Of a DNA stretch of 19,229 nucleotides, positions 1-6,515 are shown in pieces. This DNA is from a candidate division FCPU426 bacterium (GTDB taxonomy: Bacteria > Oederibacteriota > PGYV01 > Palsa-1178), in contig PMTB01000118.1 of the NCBI GenBank assembly GCA_003167475.1, forward strand, positions 257-19,485, given 5' to 3'. The notes beneath the pieces were generated by a model, which was not told where the DNA came from, did not search any database, and was given only the letters and a program-made list of their open reading frames with translations. How positions within the stretch are numbered: position 1 is the stretch's first letter; each line of letters starts with the position of its first letter. The translations under genes were made by a program, and so were the position numbers.

Positions 1-1
1 G

Positions 2-73
2 CTTGAAAATCCGACAGCCGGATTCGGGCAGTGATGCGGTTCCGGCGCGCTGGTATATGATAACGGAACAGGA
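2..73 (+). pseudogene. Upstream Kelch blade in frame with the next gene, interrupted by TGA at 32-34
   Basis: Read in the frame of the gene starting at 74, this stretch gives A-G-F-G-Q-stop, then C-G-S-G-A-L-V-Y-D-N-G-T-G. It aligns with later blades (A-A-F-S-T-R, A-A-W-C-P-R, A-A-F-A-P-R), and the stop falls exactly where those blades carry the conserved Arg. One C-to-T change (CGA to TGA) explains it. The alternatives are a true nonsense mutation, an assembly or read error, or a chance end of an upstream gene. Confidence 0.5.
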
Positions 74-1147
74 TTGAAAATGTGGCTGATAGCCGGCGAG
101 CGGAACGGCGTATGGCTGAATGACGTGTGGTACTCTTCGAACGGAATCGACTGGAACATGGCCACCGGAAACGCGGCGTTCAGTACGAGGCAGGCGCCCG
201 GGGCGTATGTATACAATAATAAAATGTGGATAGCGGGCGGTTACAACGGAACCGATAAAAACGACGTATGGTGGTCCACCAACGGCGCGGACTGGCATCT
301 GGCGACTTCGAATGCCGCATGGTGCCCCAGGAGCTATCCGGCATGCGCTGTTTATGATAACGGAACAGGCCCGAAAATGTGGCTCGTAGGCGGAGGCCCG
401 GGCGGCACGGTTACAGGTTACGGCGATTCGTGGTACTCAAGCGACGGCGCGAACTGGACGCAGGCCGGCAACAGTTTCCAGACTAGGTTCCAGGCAAGGG
501 CCGAGGTCTTTGACAATAAGCTCTGGATAATCGGAGGAATAAACGGAGTAAGGCTCAATGATGTTTGGTACACGGTAAATGGGAAGGATTTTTATCAGGC
601 AACGGGTTCGGCCGCTTTTGCGCCGAGGTCTGACGGAGCGACATTTGTTTACGACAGCAAGATGTGGTATATAGCCGGGATACAGACGCTGGGGACGCAG
701 TTTAACGACGTATGGTACACATGCGGCAACTCGCTTTCTACACCGGTCGTCACTAACCCGACATATACGCCGACACCGGCATATACGCCGGTGCCGACCG
801 GCACGGTTCCGCCTATCGTGGTTTCATCCCCGACGCCGGCGGAGGTACCGACCGTAAGCAAGGGAGACTCAACCTGCTATCCGACAAGCGCCAAGGACCA
901 CCTGAAGATCGTGTGTAATGCCGGTAAAAAATGCGGCGTTAAAATATATGTTTATGACATTGCGGGAAAAATGAAAAATACGATTGAATGCAAATCAAGC
1001 GAAATGAACTCTGATAACACCTGCAAAGTCGACCTGGATGTCCGCAGTTACGATCCCGGCGTGTATTATTACACCATACAGGGAAAGACCGATTCGGGAG
1101 AATTGATCAACTTCAAATCCAATAAATTTATTGTGAAGGAAAAATAA
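74..1147 (+). CDS. Kelch-repeat surface protein with C-terminal Ig-like domain (5' end lost or interrupted)
   Basis: The first 220 or so residues are four complete and one partial Kelch-like beta-propeller repeats, each running K-[ML]-W, a GG or AG pair, N-D-V-W-[YW] and a [FW]-x-x-R element. A Pro/Thr-rich linker (about residues 222-262) leads to a C-terminal domain of about 95 residues (from about 263) containing K-I-Y-V-Y-D-I-A-G-K and D-P-G-V-Y-Y-Y, which resembles FlgD-Ig or type IX-style C-terminal domains. I infer an exported or surface-attached protein. The start is a TTG and is not convincing: the same frame continues upstream with propeller-like sequence to the window edge, broken only by a TGA at 32-34. 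The real gene therefore probably begins outside the window, and this is either its 3' part or a pseudogene. It lies 7 bases before a PorV-type gene, with which it may be cotranscribed. No ligand can be assigned. Confidence 0.75.
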   Translation: MKMWLIAGERNGVWLNDVWYSSNGIDWNMATGNAAFSTRQAPGAYVYNNKMWIAGGYNGTDKNDVWWSTNGADWHLATSNAAWCPRSYPACAVYDNGTGPKMWLVGGGPGGTVTGYGDSWYSSDGANWTQAGNSFQTRFQARAEVFDNKLWIIGGINGVRLNDVWYTVNGKDFYQATGSAAFAPRSDGATFVYDSKMWYIAGIQTLGTQFNDVWYTCGNSLSTPVVTNPTYTPTPAYTPVPTGTVPPIVVSSPTPAEVPTVSKGDSTCYPTSAKDHLKIVCNAGKKCGVKIYVYDIAGKMKNTIECKSSEMNSDNTCKVDLDVRSYDPGVYYYTIQGKTDSGELINFKSNKFIVKEK

Positions 1148-1154
1148 TAAAAAA

Positions 1155-2084
1155 ATGAAAAAAGCAATACCGGCGGCGCTGATAGTGCTGCTATTTATGC
1201 CGGCAGCGGCTTATCCGGCGGTGTTCCAGGAGATAACCATAGGGACTGACGCCAGGACCGTTGCGATGGGCAACGCGTTCGCCCCCGTAGTTGAGGGAGC
1301 CTCGGCAGTGGGTTTAAATCCCGCCGGGATCGGCAAAACCAGGAAATTTCAGGCCGGGATATCCTACAACAGCTGGATACTGGATATGTCTTTGCAGGAA
1401 CTTAATGCCGTAATACCCGCGCAATACGGGACCTTCGGAGCGGATATTATGTATGTAAATATGGGTTCTTTTGAAATGCTTGACGATAACGGCTATTCAA
1501 CCGGCAAGCTGTCAAGGCCATACACCCTTCAATTTACAGGGGCCTACGGGGCCCCTGTTTTTTCCTATTACAGCGGTATTGAAAATAAGTCGCCCGCTGT
1601 CAACCTCATGCTCGGTTTTGCCGCAAAATACCTTGTCAGGAATATTGAGGAAGACGTCAGGAACGCGTTCTCGTGGGACATGGGGTTGAAACTGGATATG
1701 GCCGGGTGGTACAGCGCGGGAGTTGTCCTGAAAAATATCAGCGTAACGCCTTCCCAGGACCTGCCTTCATCCCTGATTGCGGGGGTATCCATGAAACACT
1801 CCTTTGACGCCCAGAATGAATTGCTTGGCGTGGTGTCCTTAAACCAGCAGCTTGAAGGCACGGTGAAGTATAATTTCGGCGCGGAGTACTCGTTTTCAGG
1901 GCTGCTTTTCCTGAGGCTCGGTTACGAGCATGACCCTGTTTTAACCGTGGCAGAGGGCACTTACAGCGGTTTTTCCATGGGCGCCGGCATTGTGCTGCAG
2001 ATTATACAGATAGATTACGCCTATTCACAAAGAGGCTCAGCCGGCAATTCCCAGACCGTAACGCTGACATACAGGTTCCAATAA
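1155..2084 (+). CDS. PorV/UPF0164-type outer membrane beta-barrel protein
   Basis: The 309-residue protein starts with a signal peptide (MKK, a hydrophobic core to about residue 17, then A-A-A-Y-P-A before the mature F-Q-E). The mature N-terminus carries the family pattern G-T-D-A-R-T-V-A-M-G-N-A-F, then a segment with A-V-G-L-N-P-A-G-I, typical of UPF0164/PorV/PorQ proteins. The rest is alternating aromatic and small residues, as in barrel strands, ending T-L-T-Y-R-F-Q. In type IX secretion, PorV carries substrates with C-terminal Ig-like signals to the cell surface. The gene just upstream encodes such a domain, which supports a partnership here but does not prove one. A terminator-like hairpin lies inside the gene at 1536-1563. 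The Shine-Dalgarno signal is weak (AAGGAA about 13 bases upstream). The family call is fairly sure; the secretion role is inference. Confidence 0.78.
   Translation: MKKAIPAALIVLLFMPAAAYPAVFQEITIGTDARTVAMGNAFAPVVEGASAVGLNPAGIGKTRKFQAGISYNSWILDMSLQELNAVIPAQYGTFGADIMYVNMGSFEMLDDNGYSTGKLSRPYTLQFTGAYGAPVFSYYSGIENKSPAVNLMLGFAAKYLVRNIEEDVRNAFSWDMGLKLDMAGWYSAGVVLKNISVTPSQDLPSSLIAGVSMKHSFDAQNELLGVVSLNQQLEGTVKYNFGAEYSFSGLLFLRLGYEHDPVLTVAEGTYSGFSMGAGIVLQIIQIDYAYSQRGSAGNSQTVTLTYRFQ
1536..1563 (+). terminator. Terminator-like hairpin inside the PorV-type gene
   Basis: A perfect 9-base-pair GC-rich stem (1536-1544 with 1550-1558, arm ACAGGGGCC), a 5-base loop TACGG and a run of six T (1558-1563) have the form of an intrinsic terminator on the plus strand. 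It encodes T-G-A-Y-G-A-P-V-F in frame, so it may simply be a coding coincidence. Confidence 0.35.
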
Positions 2085-2088
2085 AGGC

Positions 2089-2261
2089 AAGTTTTTAAGC
2101 CAAAAGCCAAAAGACAAAAGGAAAGTGAGCAAGAAGGTCAAGTTTAAAAGGTGAAGCAAGGAAGGCAAACAAAACAAAACCGGCCCCAAAGCCTTCCTTA
2201 AAACCTTAAAAACTTGATCTTTTCCTTTACTTTTGTCTTTTGGCTTTTGGCTTAAAAACTT
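2089..2261. repeat. Long intergenic inverted-repeat element, copy 1
   Basis: The 215-base gap between two convergent genes is almost filled by one imperfect palindrome. The outer arms (2089-2120 and 2230-2261) are perfect 32-base reverse complements built from the word CCAAAAG and relatives. Inner segments also pair, including AAGGAAGGC at 2158-2166 with 2191-2199. Transcribed from either side it could fold into one long hairpin. It might act as a bidirectional terminator between the convergent genes, but it has no clean U-run. A second copy lies at 5633-5792. Confidence 0.85.
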
Positions 2262-2299
2262 AGCCGCGGAATTACACTCTCCAAAATCCCCACGTCCCC

Positions 2300-3070
2300 T
2301 TACCAATCCGCCTTTATCTGCGGTTTTTCCTTGCCATCATCGTTCCCGATTGCCAGCATCAGCCCCGCCCCTATGAACATACCCGAATAATCCACATTTT
2401 CCGTTGTCACTTGATTGCCGTAATCAGGACCCCAATTTATGTCAATTGATCCCTTCGCGTACCTGTATCCGCCCCGGAATGAAATACCGAACTTGTCGTT
2501 CAGCCACAAATCCATGCCGGCCTCAAAATTAAAGCCGTAAATCGCGGTGCTCCATGTTTTATCAAACGTACCGTACATGGACCCGTCACTGAAGTAAAGC
2601 GAATCTGTTTCCTTATTGGAAGGGTTGTAATAGACACAGGCGTCGGCCCCCACATAAAAAGCGGCTATATACTTGCGCAGCCCGAACCCGCCGTAATAAA
2701 CGGAATAATCCGAGTTTATCCTTTCCAGAACGCTGCCGCTGTCGTAGAAAAGCTTGTCCTCATTAACGGCGTTAAGCCTGCCCCCGCGGAAATACACGCC
2801 CCACGCGCCGGCGTTCAGGCTTTCCAGGTTATAAACATAGCTGAACTCGGTGAGCACAGCCGTGTCCAGCCTGTTGAACTGGGCATTATACCCGAGGTAA
2901 TTGTAAATATCGTGCATTTGCTGCTGCGTGGTATTGTAATCTGACATGGATATCTGGTCATAGGCGCCGTAGATCTCGATGTAGCTTTTGTTGTCGGAAG
3001 GCTTGACCGCGACAGCGTGTAAAATAAATGCTAAAAATACAAAGACCGAGGTTATTGTATATTTTTTCAT
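2300..3070 (-). CDS. Secreted beta-barrel-like outer membrane protein, unknown function
   Basis: The 256-residue product begins with a signal peptide (MKKYT, hydrophobic core to about residue 20, A-V-A near the likely cleavage site). The mature part alternates polar and aromatic residues, with repeated tyrosines and segments such as Y-Y-G-G-F-G-L and G-Y-R-Y-A-K-G, typical of small 8-10 strand porin-like barrels. The last predicted strand (G-M-F-I-G-A-G-L-M-L-A-I) is followed by a polar tail ending in Trp. The start is supported by AGGGGAA a few bases upstream. It converges with the PorV-type gene across a repeat element. The upstream gap holds no obvious neighbour in an operon with it. I do not recognise a specific family; it could be an outer-membrane-beta-barrel-domain protein of structural or adhesin type. 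Confidence 0.7.
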   Translation of the reverse strand: MKKYTITSVFVFLAFILHAVAVKPSDNKSYIEIYGAYDQISMSDYNTTQQQMHDIYNYLGYNAQFNRLDTAVLTEFSYVYNLESLNAGAWGVYFRGGRLNAVNEDKLFYDSGSVLERINSDYSVYYGGFGLRKYIAAFYVGADACVYYNPSNKETDSLYFSDGSMYGTFDKTWSTAIYGFNFEAGMDLWLNDKFGISFRGGYRYAKGSIDINWGPDYGNQVTTENVDYSGMFIGAGLMLAIGNDDGKEKPQIKADW

Positions 3071-3135
3071 TTTTCCCCTGTGTGAATTTTCAGTATTCCT
3101 AAAATCGTTAATAAAAAAACAGCCTTTTCCTTGTC

Positions 3136-3169
3136 TTTGTAGGGACAGCGCTCCCGCGCTATCCGCACG
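3136..3169 (+). repeat. 34-base REP-like repeat, left copy (inverted)
   Basis: This is the reverse complement of 3439-3472 with one mismatch in 34. It holds an interrupted palindrome, GGACAGCGC / GCGCTATCC around TCCC (one mismatched pair). GC-rich in an AT-rich gap, it looks like an inserted or dispersed element. Confidence 0.8.
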
Positions 3170-3204
3170 TGGTCCGTCTTAAACATTATTTATAAATACC
3201 AATA

Positions 3205-3345
3205 TTAACCAGCAGACCTAATATTACGCACATATTTTACCGGATCCTTCATATCCTTCCTGTTTTTCCACATGCCAAAAGCAGGATGTTTTTCGGTCTT
3301 GGTAAAAATTTTCACCGAATTTGCCTTATTTTTTTTGTTTTTCAT
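3205..3345 (-). CDS. 46-residue ORF resembling a type II antitoxin C-terminal tail
   Basis: A strong Shine-Dalgarno AAGGGAG sits 5 bases before the ATG at 3345, and the frame ends with TAA at 3207-3205. The product is very basic. Its second half reads H-P-A-F-G-M-W-K-N-R-K-D-M-K-D and then Y-V-R-N-I-R, a pattern I associate with the C-terminal, toxin-binding tails of Phd- or VapB-like antitoxins (usually G-M-W-x-D-R, then Y-V-R-x-L-R). The N-terminal DNA-binding domain of such antitoxins is absent, and no toxin gene follows: downstream is only a repeat. It may be a decayed antitoxin, an orphan mini-antitoxin, or a chance ORF. The ribosome binding site and the motif argue against chance. It lies between inverted 34-base repeats. 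Confidence 0.5.
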   Translation of the reverse strand: MKNKKNKANSVKIFTKTEKHPAFGMWKNRKDMKDPVKYVRNIRSAG

Positions 3346-3438
3346 ATTTACTCCCTTCATATCCACTTAAATATACATTTAAAACCCGTCGTAGTCAAAC
3401 TATGTTTTTCAGGGATTGAACATCCATTAAACTTCCCG

Positions 3439-3472
3439 CGTGCGGACAGCGCGGGAGCGCTGTCCCTACAAA
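3439..3472 (-). repeat. 34-base REP-like repeat, right copy, with perfect hairpin
   Basis: Inverted partner of 3136-3169. The core is a perfect 9-base-pair stem (3444-3452 with 3457-3465) closed by a four-base loop, GGGA, which fits the stable GNRA class when read on the plus strand. It lies 6 bases beyond the stop of the FtsA-like gene, where it could protect or end that transcript, but there is no U-run after it. Confidence 0.8.
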
Positions 3473-3478
3473 ATCAGG

Positions 3479-5599
3479 TCAAATAACTTCCGTGAAGTTC
3501 ACTTCTATCTCGGCCCCGTCGTGTATCGGCGTGGTGTAACCCGCTTTTTCCCCGTTTACCTTCAGCTCCAGCATGCGGCCCTTGGCGCGCTCCATATTTA
3601 TGGGGTAGAACTTGAATATGGAGGATAGTATCATCTTTTCTTCCGTGAGTTTCTGTTCCAGGACCGCGCCGTTGATTATGAATTCATCTTCGGAGACCTT
3701 CCTGCCGTTCATATATATGTCGCTTTTTTCCTGTTCGAGTTCGAAAGGCTTTCCGTTTATGCTGACCTTCACTTTTTTTGACAACGCATTCTTCATGAGG
3801 TCCTTTATCCTGTAGTATGCCACAGCATCCAGGTATTCCACCTTGTCCATATTTTTCAGGGTATAGCCCGTGGATACTTCAGAGCCGTTCACCTTCAACT
3901 GGAAATTCCTCTGTTTGAGTATGACGGGCTCGCCGTTGACGGTCACTATTATATCGCGCTCATCCGTTTCACCCAGCTCAAATCCCGCGCGTTTCAGGGC
4001 CTCTTTTATATTGTCTATCCTTTTAACCTCTATATCCGCCCTGTCGTACAGCGCCTCTTCCATGCTTACTTCCTTTTTATTGCAAAGGATAACGGGCGCT
4101 ATATCATGCTTTCTTCCGTTTATCTCCACTGTGGTGACGTAGTTCTCGTGCACTATGTCCTTTATAAGCGCCTGCGCGTTGAAGCCGTCCTTTACAGGGC
4201 TTATCTTCAAAGCGTCGCCTTGCCTGACCTGCGCATCCAGGTCAGCCTCTGTTTCATTCACAAAAACTTTTGAGTGTTCCGCGTGGCCTCCGCGCAGTAT
4301 CTTAAGCTCGCCGTTGAAAGTGAAAGAGAGCGCGGCTCCGGGCTTGCCGTAAAGTTTTTTCAGTTCCATGCCCTGCGACATCAGGACTTCCAGAACTGTT
4401 ATTTTCTGTTCCAGGTTTATTATGTATTCTTTTTCCCCGTTTACCGTGACTTCCACAAAGCCAATGCCTTTTTTAAAAAGGGCGGTTTCCAAAATACCCA
4501 GCGGGGTTATCCCTTCCGTTCCTTTAAGCGAGTCCGGCAGGTTTTCTATGTTTGTTATGGATTCAGGCGTCCTGCTCCCGACCCTGTTTATCGGCAGTCC
4601 CAGGTTTTCCGCTACTTTTTCGCGCAACACCTGCAGGGAACTTCCGCCGCCGACCATCACTACAGCCTGAGGCTGTTTTCCGTTCAGGTTCAGTATCTCG
4701 TCGGCTATTTCCTTTGCCACTTCATCGGCCTTTGGCGCGGCCGCAGCCTTGAATTCGTCGTATGTGATGTTCACGGGATGATTGAATATGTCCCTGGCCT
4801 CAAAGCCGTGCACAACGCTTGTTTCCCTTTTTATGCGCTCCGCGGTGTTAAAATCAACGAGGTATTCGTGGCATATGGCCTCTGTAATCTCGTCTCCGGC
4901 CTTTGGTATCATGCCGTAGGCCGTTATTTTATTCTTTTCCGTAATGGCTATATCCGATGTCCCCGCGCCCACGTCCACAAGCGCCAGGTTAAGCAGTCTC
5001 ATGTCGTCGGGTATGGTGACATATAAAGCGGCTATCGGTTCTAACGTGATATATTCTAGGGTAAGCGAGCAGTTCTTCAATACAGACACCATGGAATCAA
5101 GCACGGGTTTCGGCAGGAATGTCACAAGCGTTTCGACTGCCAAGGAATGTTTCGCCAGTTGCTGGACAGGATTCTTTATATGCTCGCCATCCACGCTGAA
5201 GGAAACAGGCGAGTAACCCACGCAGTAATAATCTTTTTTCTTGTCAGCCGTGAGCTGTGACAGGCCGGTCCTTACGCTTTCAAGCTCAAGAAAAGCCAGG
5301 TCATCTTTTGTGATCTCGCCTTTTTTATCCATCGCGGCCGAGGTCTTCTCGGTGTGCAGGCTCCTGCCGGCAAGGGCCGTGGTGACTTTTTCAATAATTA
5401 TATTATTACGTTCCTCGAGTTTCCTTTTGATCTTATTGACTATTGTGGTGACGTCCTCGATATTATGTATCTGACCGTCAAGCATGGCGCGCTTGTCATG
5501 CTCCATGACGACAGCGTCGATTATATGAACCTTGTCCCCGCGCATTTCCCCGAGGATTCCGGCCACTTTTCTGGTTCCGATGTCTAAGGCGAAGATCAT
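3479..5599 (-). CDS. Large FtsA-like actin-fold ATPase with C-terminal tandem VNG repeats
   Basis: This 706-residue protein has an actin/Hsp70-type ATPase fold: phosphate-1 motif A-L-D-I-G-T-R-K (residues 4-11), phosphate-2 V-D-V-G-A-G-T-S-D (208-216) and adenosine motif V-V-M-V-G-G-G-S (313-320). The segment H-D-K-R-A-M-L-D-G-Q-I-H (34-45) is characteristic of FtsA/PilM-like proteins. Ordinary FtsA is about 420 residues; here about 320 more follow, with eight short V-x-V-N-G-type strands at about 385, 427, 492, 552, 569, 612, 629 and 679. They look like repeated small beta domains, perhaps beta-grasp. Similar long FtsA-like proteins occur in clostridia and relatives, from memory. The start is supported by GGAGG 8 bases upstream. 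Whether it acts in division, pilus assembly or the neighbouring chemosensory pathway is open. The preceding cheC is 199 bases away, with a long hairpin between, so separate transcription is possible. Confidence 0.8.
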   Translation of the reverse strand: MIFALDIGTRKVAGILGEMRGDKVHIIDAVVMEHDKRAMLDGQIHNIEDVTTIVNKIKRKLEERNNIIIEKVTTALAGRSLHTEKTSAAMDKKGEITKDDLAFLELESVRTGLSQLTADKKKDYYCVGYSPVSFSVDGEHIKNPVQQLAKHSLAVETLVTFLPKPVLDSMVSVLKNCSLTLEYITLEPIAALYVTIPDDMRLLNLALVDVGAGTSDIAITEKNKITAYGMIPKAGDEITEAICHEYLVDFNTAERIKRETSVVHGFEARDIFNHPVNITYDEFKAAAAPKADEVAKEIADEILNLNGKQPQAVVMVGGGSSLQVLREKVAENLGLPINRVGSRTPESITNIENLPDSLKGTEGITPLGILETALFKKGIGFVEVTVNGEKEYIINLEQKITVLEVLMSQGMELKKLYGKPGAALSFTFNGELKILRGGHAEHSKVFVNETEADLDAQVRQGDALKISPVKDGFNAQALIKDIVHENYVTTVEINGRKHDIAPVILCNKKEVSMEEALYDRADIEVKRIDNIKEALKRAGFELGETDERDIIVTVNGEPVILKQRNFQLKVNGSEVSTGYTLKNMDKVEYLDAVAYYRIKDLMKNALSKKVKVSINGKPFELEQEKSDIYMNGRKVSEDEFIINGAVLEQKLTEEKMILSSIFKFYPINMERAKGRMLELKVNGEKAGYTTPIHDGAEIEVNFTEVI

Positions 5600-5632
5600 G
5601 TTCCGTTCCTCCGTTTGTGATGCCAGTTATTT

Positions 5633-5792
5633 AAGTTTTTAAGCCAAAAGCCAAAAGACAAAAGTTAAGGGTGATACAAACTAAAATCAAGTATCAAAGT
5701 AAACCCAAACAACCAAATGTGCAGTGCCTTCCTTGCCTTACTTTACACTTAAAAACTTACCTTTTGTCTATTGGCTTTTGGCTTAACAACTT
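5633..5792. repeat. Long intergenic inverted-repeat element, copy 2
   Basis: The left arm 5633-5664 is identical over 32 bases to 2089-2120. The right arm 5761-5792 pairs with it except for two mismatches. The interior differs from copy 1 but keeps the words GCCTTCCTT and CTTAAAAACTT in the same order, so the two elements share an origin. It lies 6 bases past the cheC stop and before the FtsA-like gene, so the transcript could form a long stem between the two. Confidence 0.85.
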
Positions 5793-5798
5793 AACATA

Positions 5799-6422
5799 TC
5801 AGTTTACCCTTATCGACGCCAACAGCACCTTCACCGAAGGCACATCCGGTATTAAAAGCAGATAGCCTTTTATAGCCTTTTCATTCGATTCCGAGAACTG
5901 CGTCTCTATGGAAAGTATATGCGTTGACATGCCGTCAAATCCGTCTGAAAGGGACGAGAATATGGCGCTGGCTATGTCAAAAACCAGGTTCGGCACCGAT
6001 GGCAGCAGCATCAGCCCCAGGAATTCATTGAGCGAGTTCATGTACGCGCCGGCGAGTATATTTCCTGTTTCCTTGATCGCCGAGTTTCCCACCTCAGAGA
6101 GCACCTTTGTTGAACCGGCGGGTTTCTGCAGGAGAAGGTCCACCAGGTTAAGCGCGCTCTCCCTTGTCAGAAGCAGCAGTATCTTGGATGTGATGTCGCC
6201 CAGCACATTCATTATGACTCCCGCGACCAGGGTGTTGGGGTCGCCCAAGAGATGATCTATCTCCTGTGTCCTGATGACCTTTACCTCAGGCACTGAGATC
6301 ATTATTTTTTTCTTGATAAGCTGTGATAAGGCTGTTGCCGCGTGCCCCGCGCCGATGTTCCCAACCTCTTTTAAAGCGTCTATTTGGGTATCTGAAAGCG
6401 TCTGTAAACTGTTGTCAGCCAT
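5799..6422 (-). CDS. cheC: CheC-type CheY-P phosphatase (second cheC)
   Basis: CheC dephosphorylates CheY-P and, in Bacillus and Thermotoga, binds CheD to control receptor deamidation. The 207-residue length is usual. Both catalytic signatures of the form [DS]-x3-E-x2-N are intact: D15/E19/N22 in the first half and S114/E118/N121 in the second, on the two pseudo-symmetric helices. The start has AGGAG 8 bases upstream. It follows cheA after a 93-base gap containing an inverted repeat. It is clearly related to the cheC at 12243-12866 but diverges strongly in the middle and C-terminus, so the two probably have different partners. It ends the che series; a long hairpin element follows. Confidence 0.93.
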   Translation of the reverse strand: MADNSLQTLSDTQIDALKEVGNIGAGHAATALSQLIKKKIMISVPEVKVIRTQEIDHLLGDPNTLVAGVIMNVLGDITSKILLLLTRESALNLVDLLLQKPAGSTKVLSEVGNSAIKETGNILAGAYMNSLNEFLGLMLLPSVPNLVFDIASAIFSSLSDGFDGMSTHILSIETQFSESNEKAIKGYLLLIPDVPSVKVLLASIRVN

Positions 6423-6433
6423 CGAAGACTCCT

Positions 6434-6508
6434 TTGTTCTGTGTTCTCTGTTCTATGTTTTATATTCTGTGCAAGTGCCAAGGACTTTGAACACAGAACA
6501 CAGAACAA
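6434..6508. repeat. Inverted repeat between cheA and the second cheC
   Basis: The arms TTGTTCTGTGTTCT (6434-6447) and its exact reverse complement (6495-6508) bound the 93-base gap. A few more bases match beyond them with mismatches. The arms are themselves made of a repeated GTTCT word. No U-run follows on the minus strand, so it is not a standard terminator; processing or attenuation is possible. Confidence 0.8.
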
Positions 6509-6515
6509 TCCGGCC

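Larger units (their letters stand above)
3071..3478. other. 408-base gap with paired inverted repeats and one mini-ORF
   Basis: This stretch separates two minus-strand genes. It is distinctly more AT-rich than its neighbours. It contains two inverted 34-base repeats (3136-3169, 3439-3472) and, between them, a 46-codon minus-strand ORF with a good ribosome binding site. Bases 3071-3135 should hold the promoter of the barrel gene, but I see no convincing -35/-10 pair. Confidence 0.6.

Noticed and set aside
2..73. TGA read as an amino acid (alternative genetic code)
   Set aside because: Several complete genes here (both cheY, cheB, the FtsA-like gene, the larger TPR gene) end at TGA at the normal family length.
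2089..2261. Possible CRISPR array in the CCAAAAG-rich gap
   Set aside because: The repeated words are irregular, without unique spacers of constant length; the structure is one large palindrome.
3439..3472. Intrinsic terminator of the FtsA-like gene
   Set aside because: Good GC stem, but the downstream minus-strand sequence is GCACGCGGGAAG with no U tract.
3286..3486. 66-codon plus-strand frame in the gap
   Set aside because: Overlaps the better-supported minus-strand mini-ORF and runs through the 34-base repeat; no ribosome binding site or motif.
4274..5026. Long plus-strand frame (250 codons) opposite the FtsA-like gene
   Set aside because: Antisense to a clear ATPase; composition is that of a codon-bias shadow, with no family motif or ribosome binding site.
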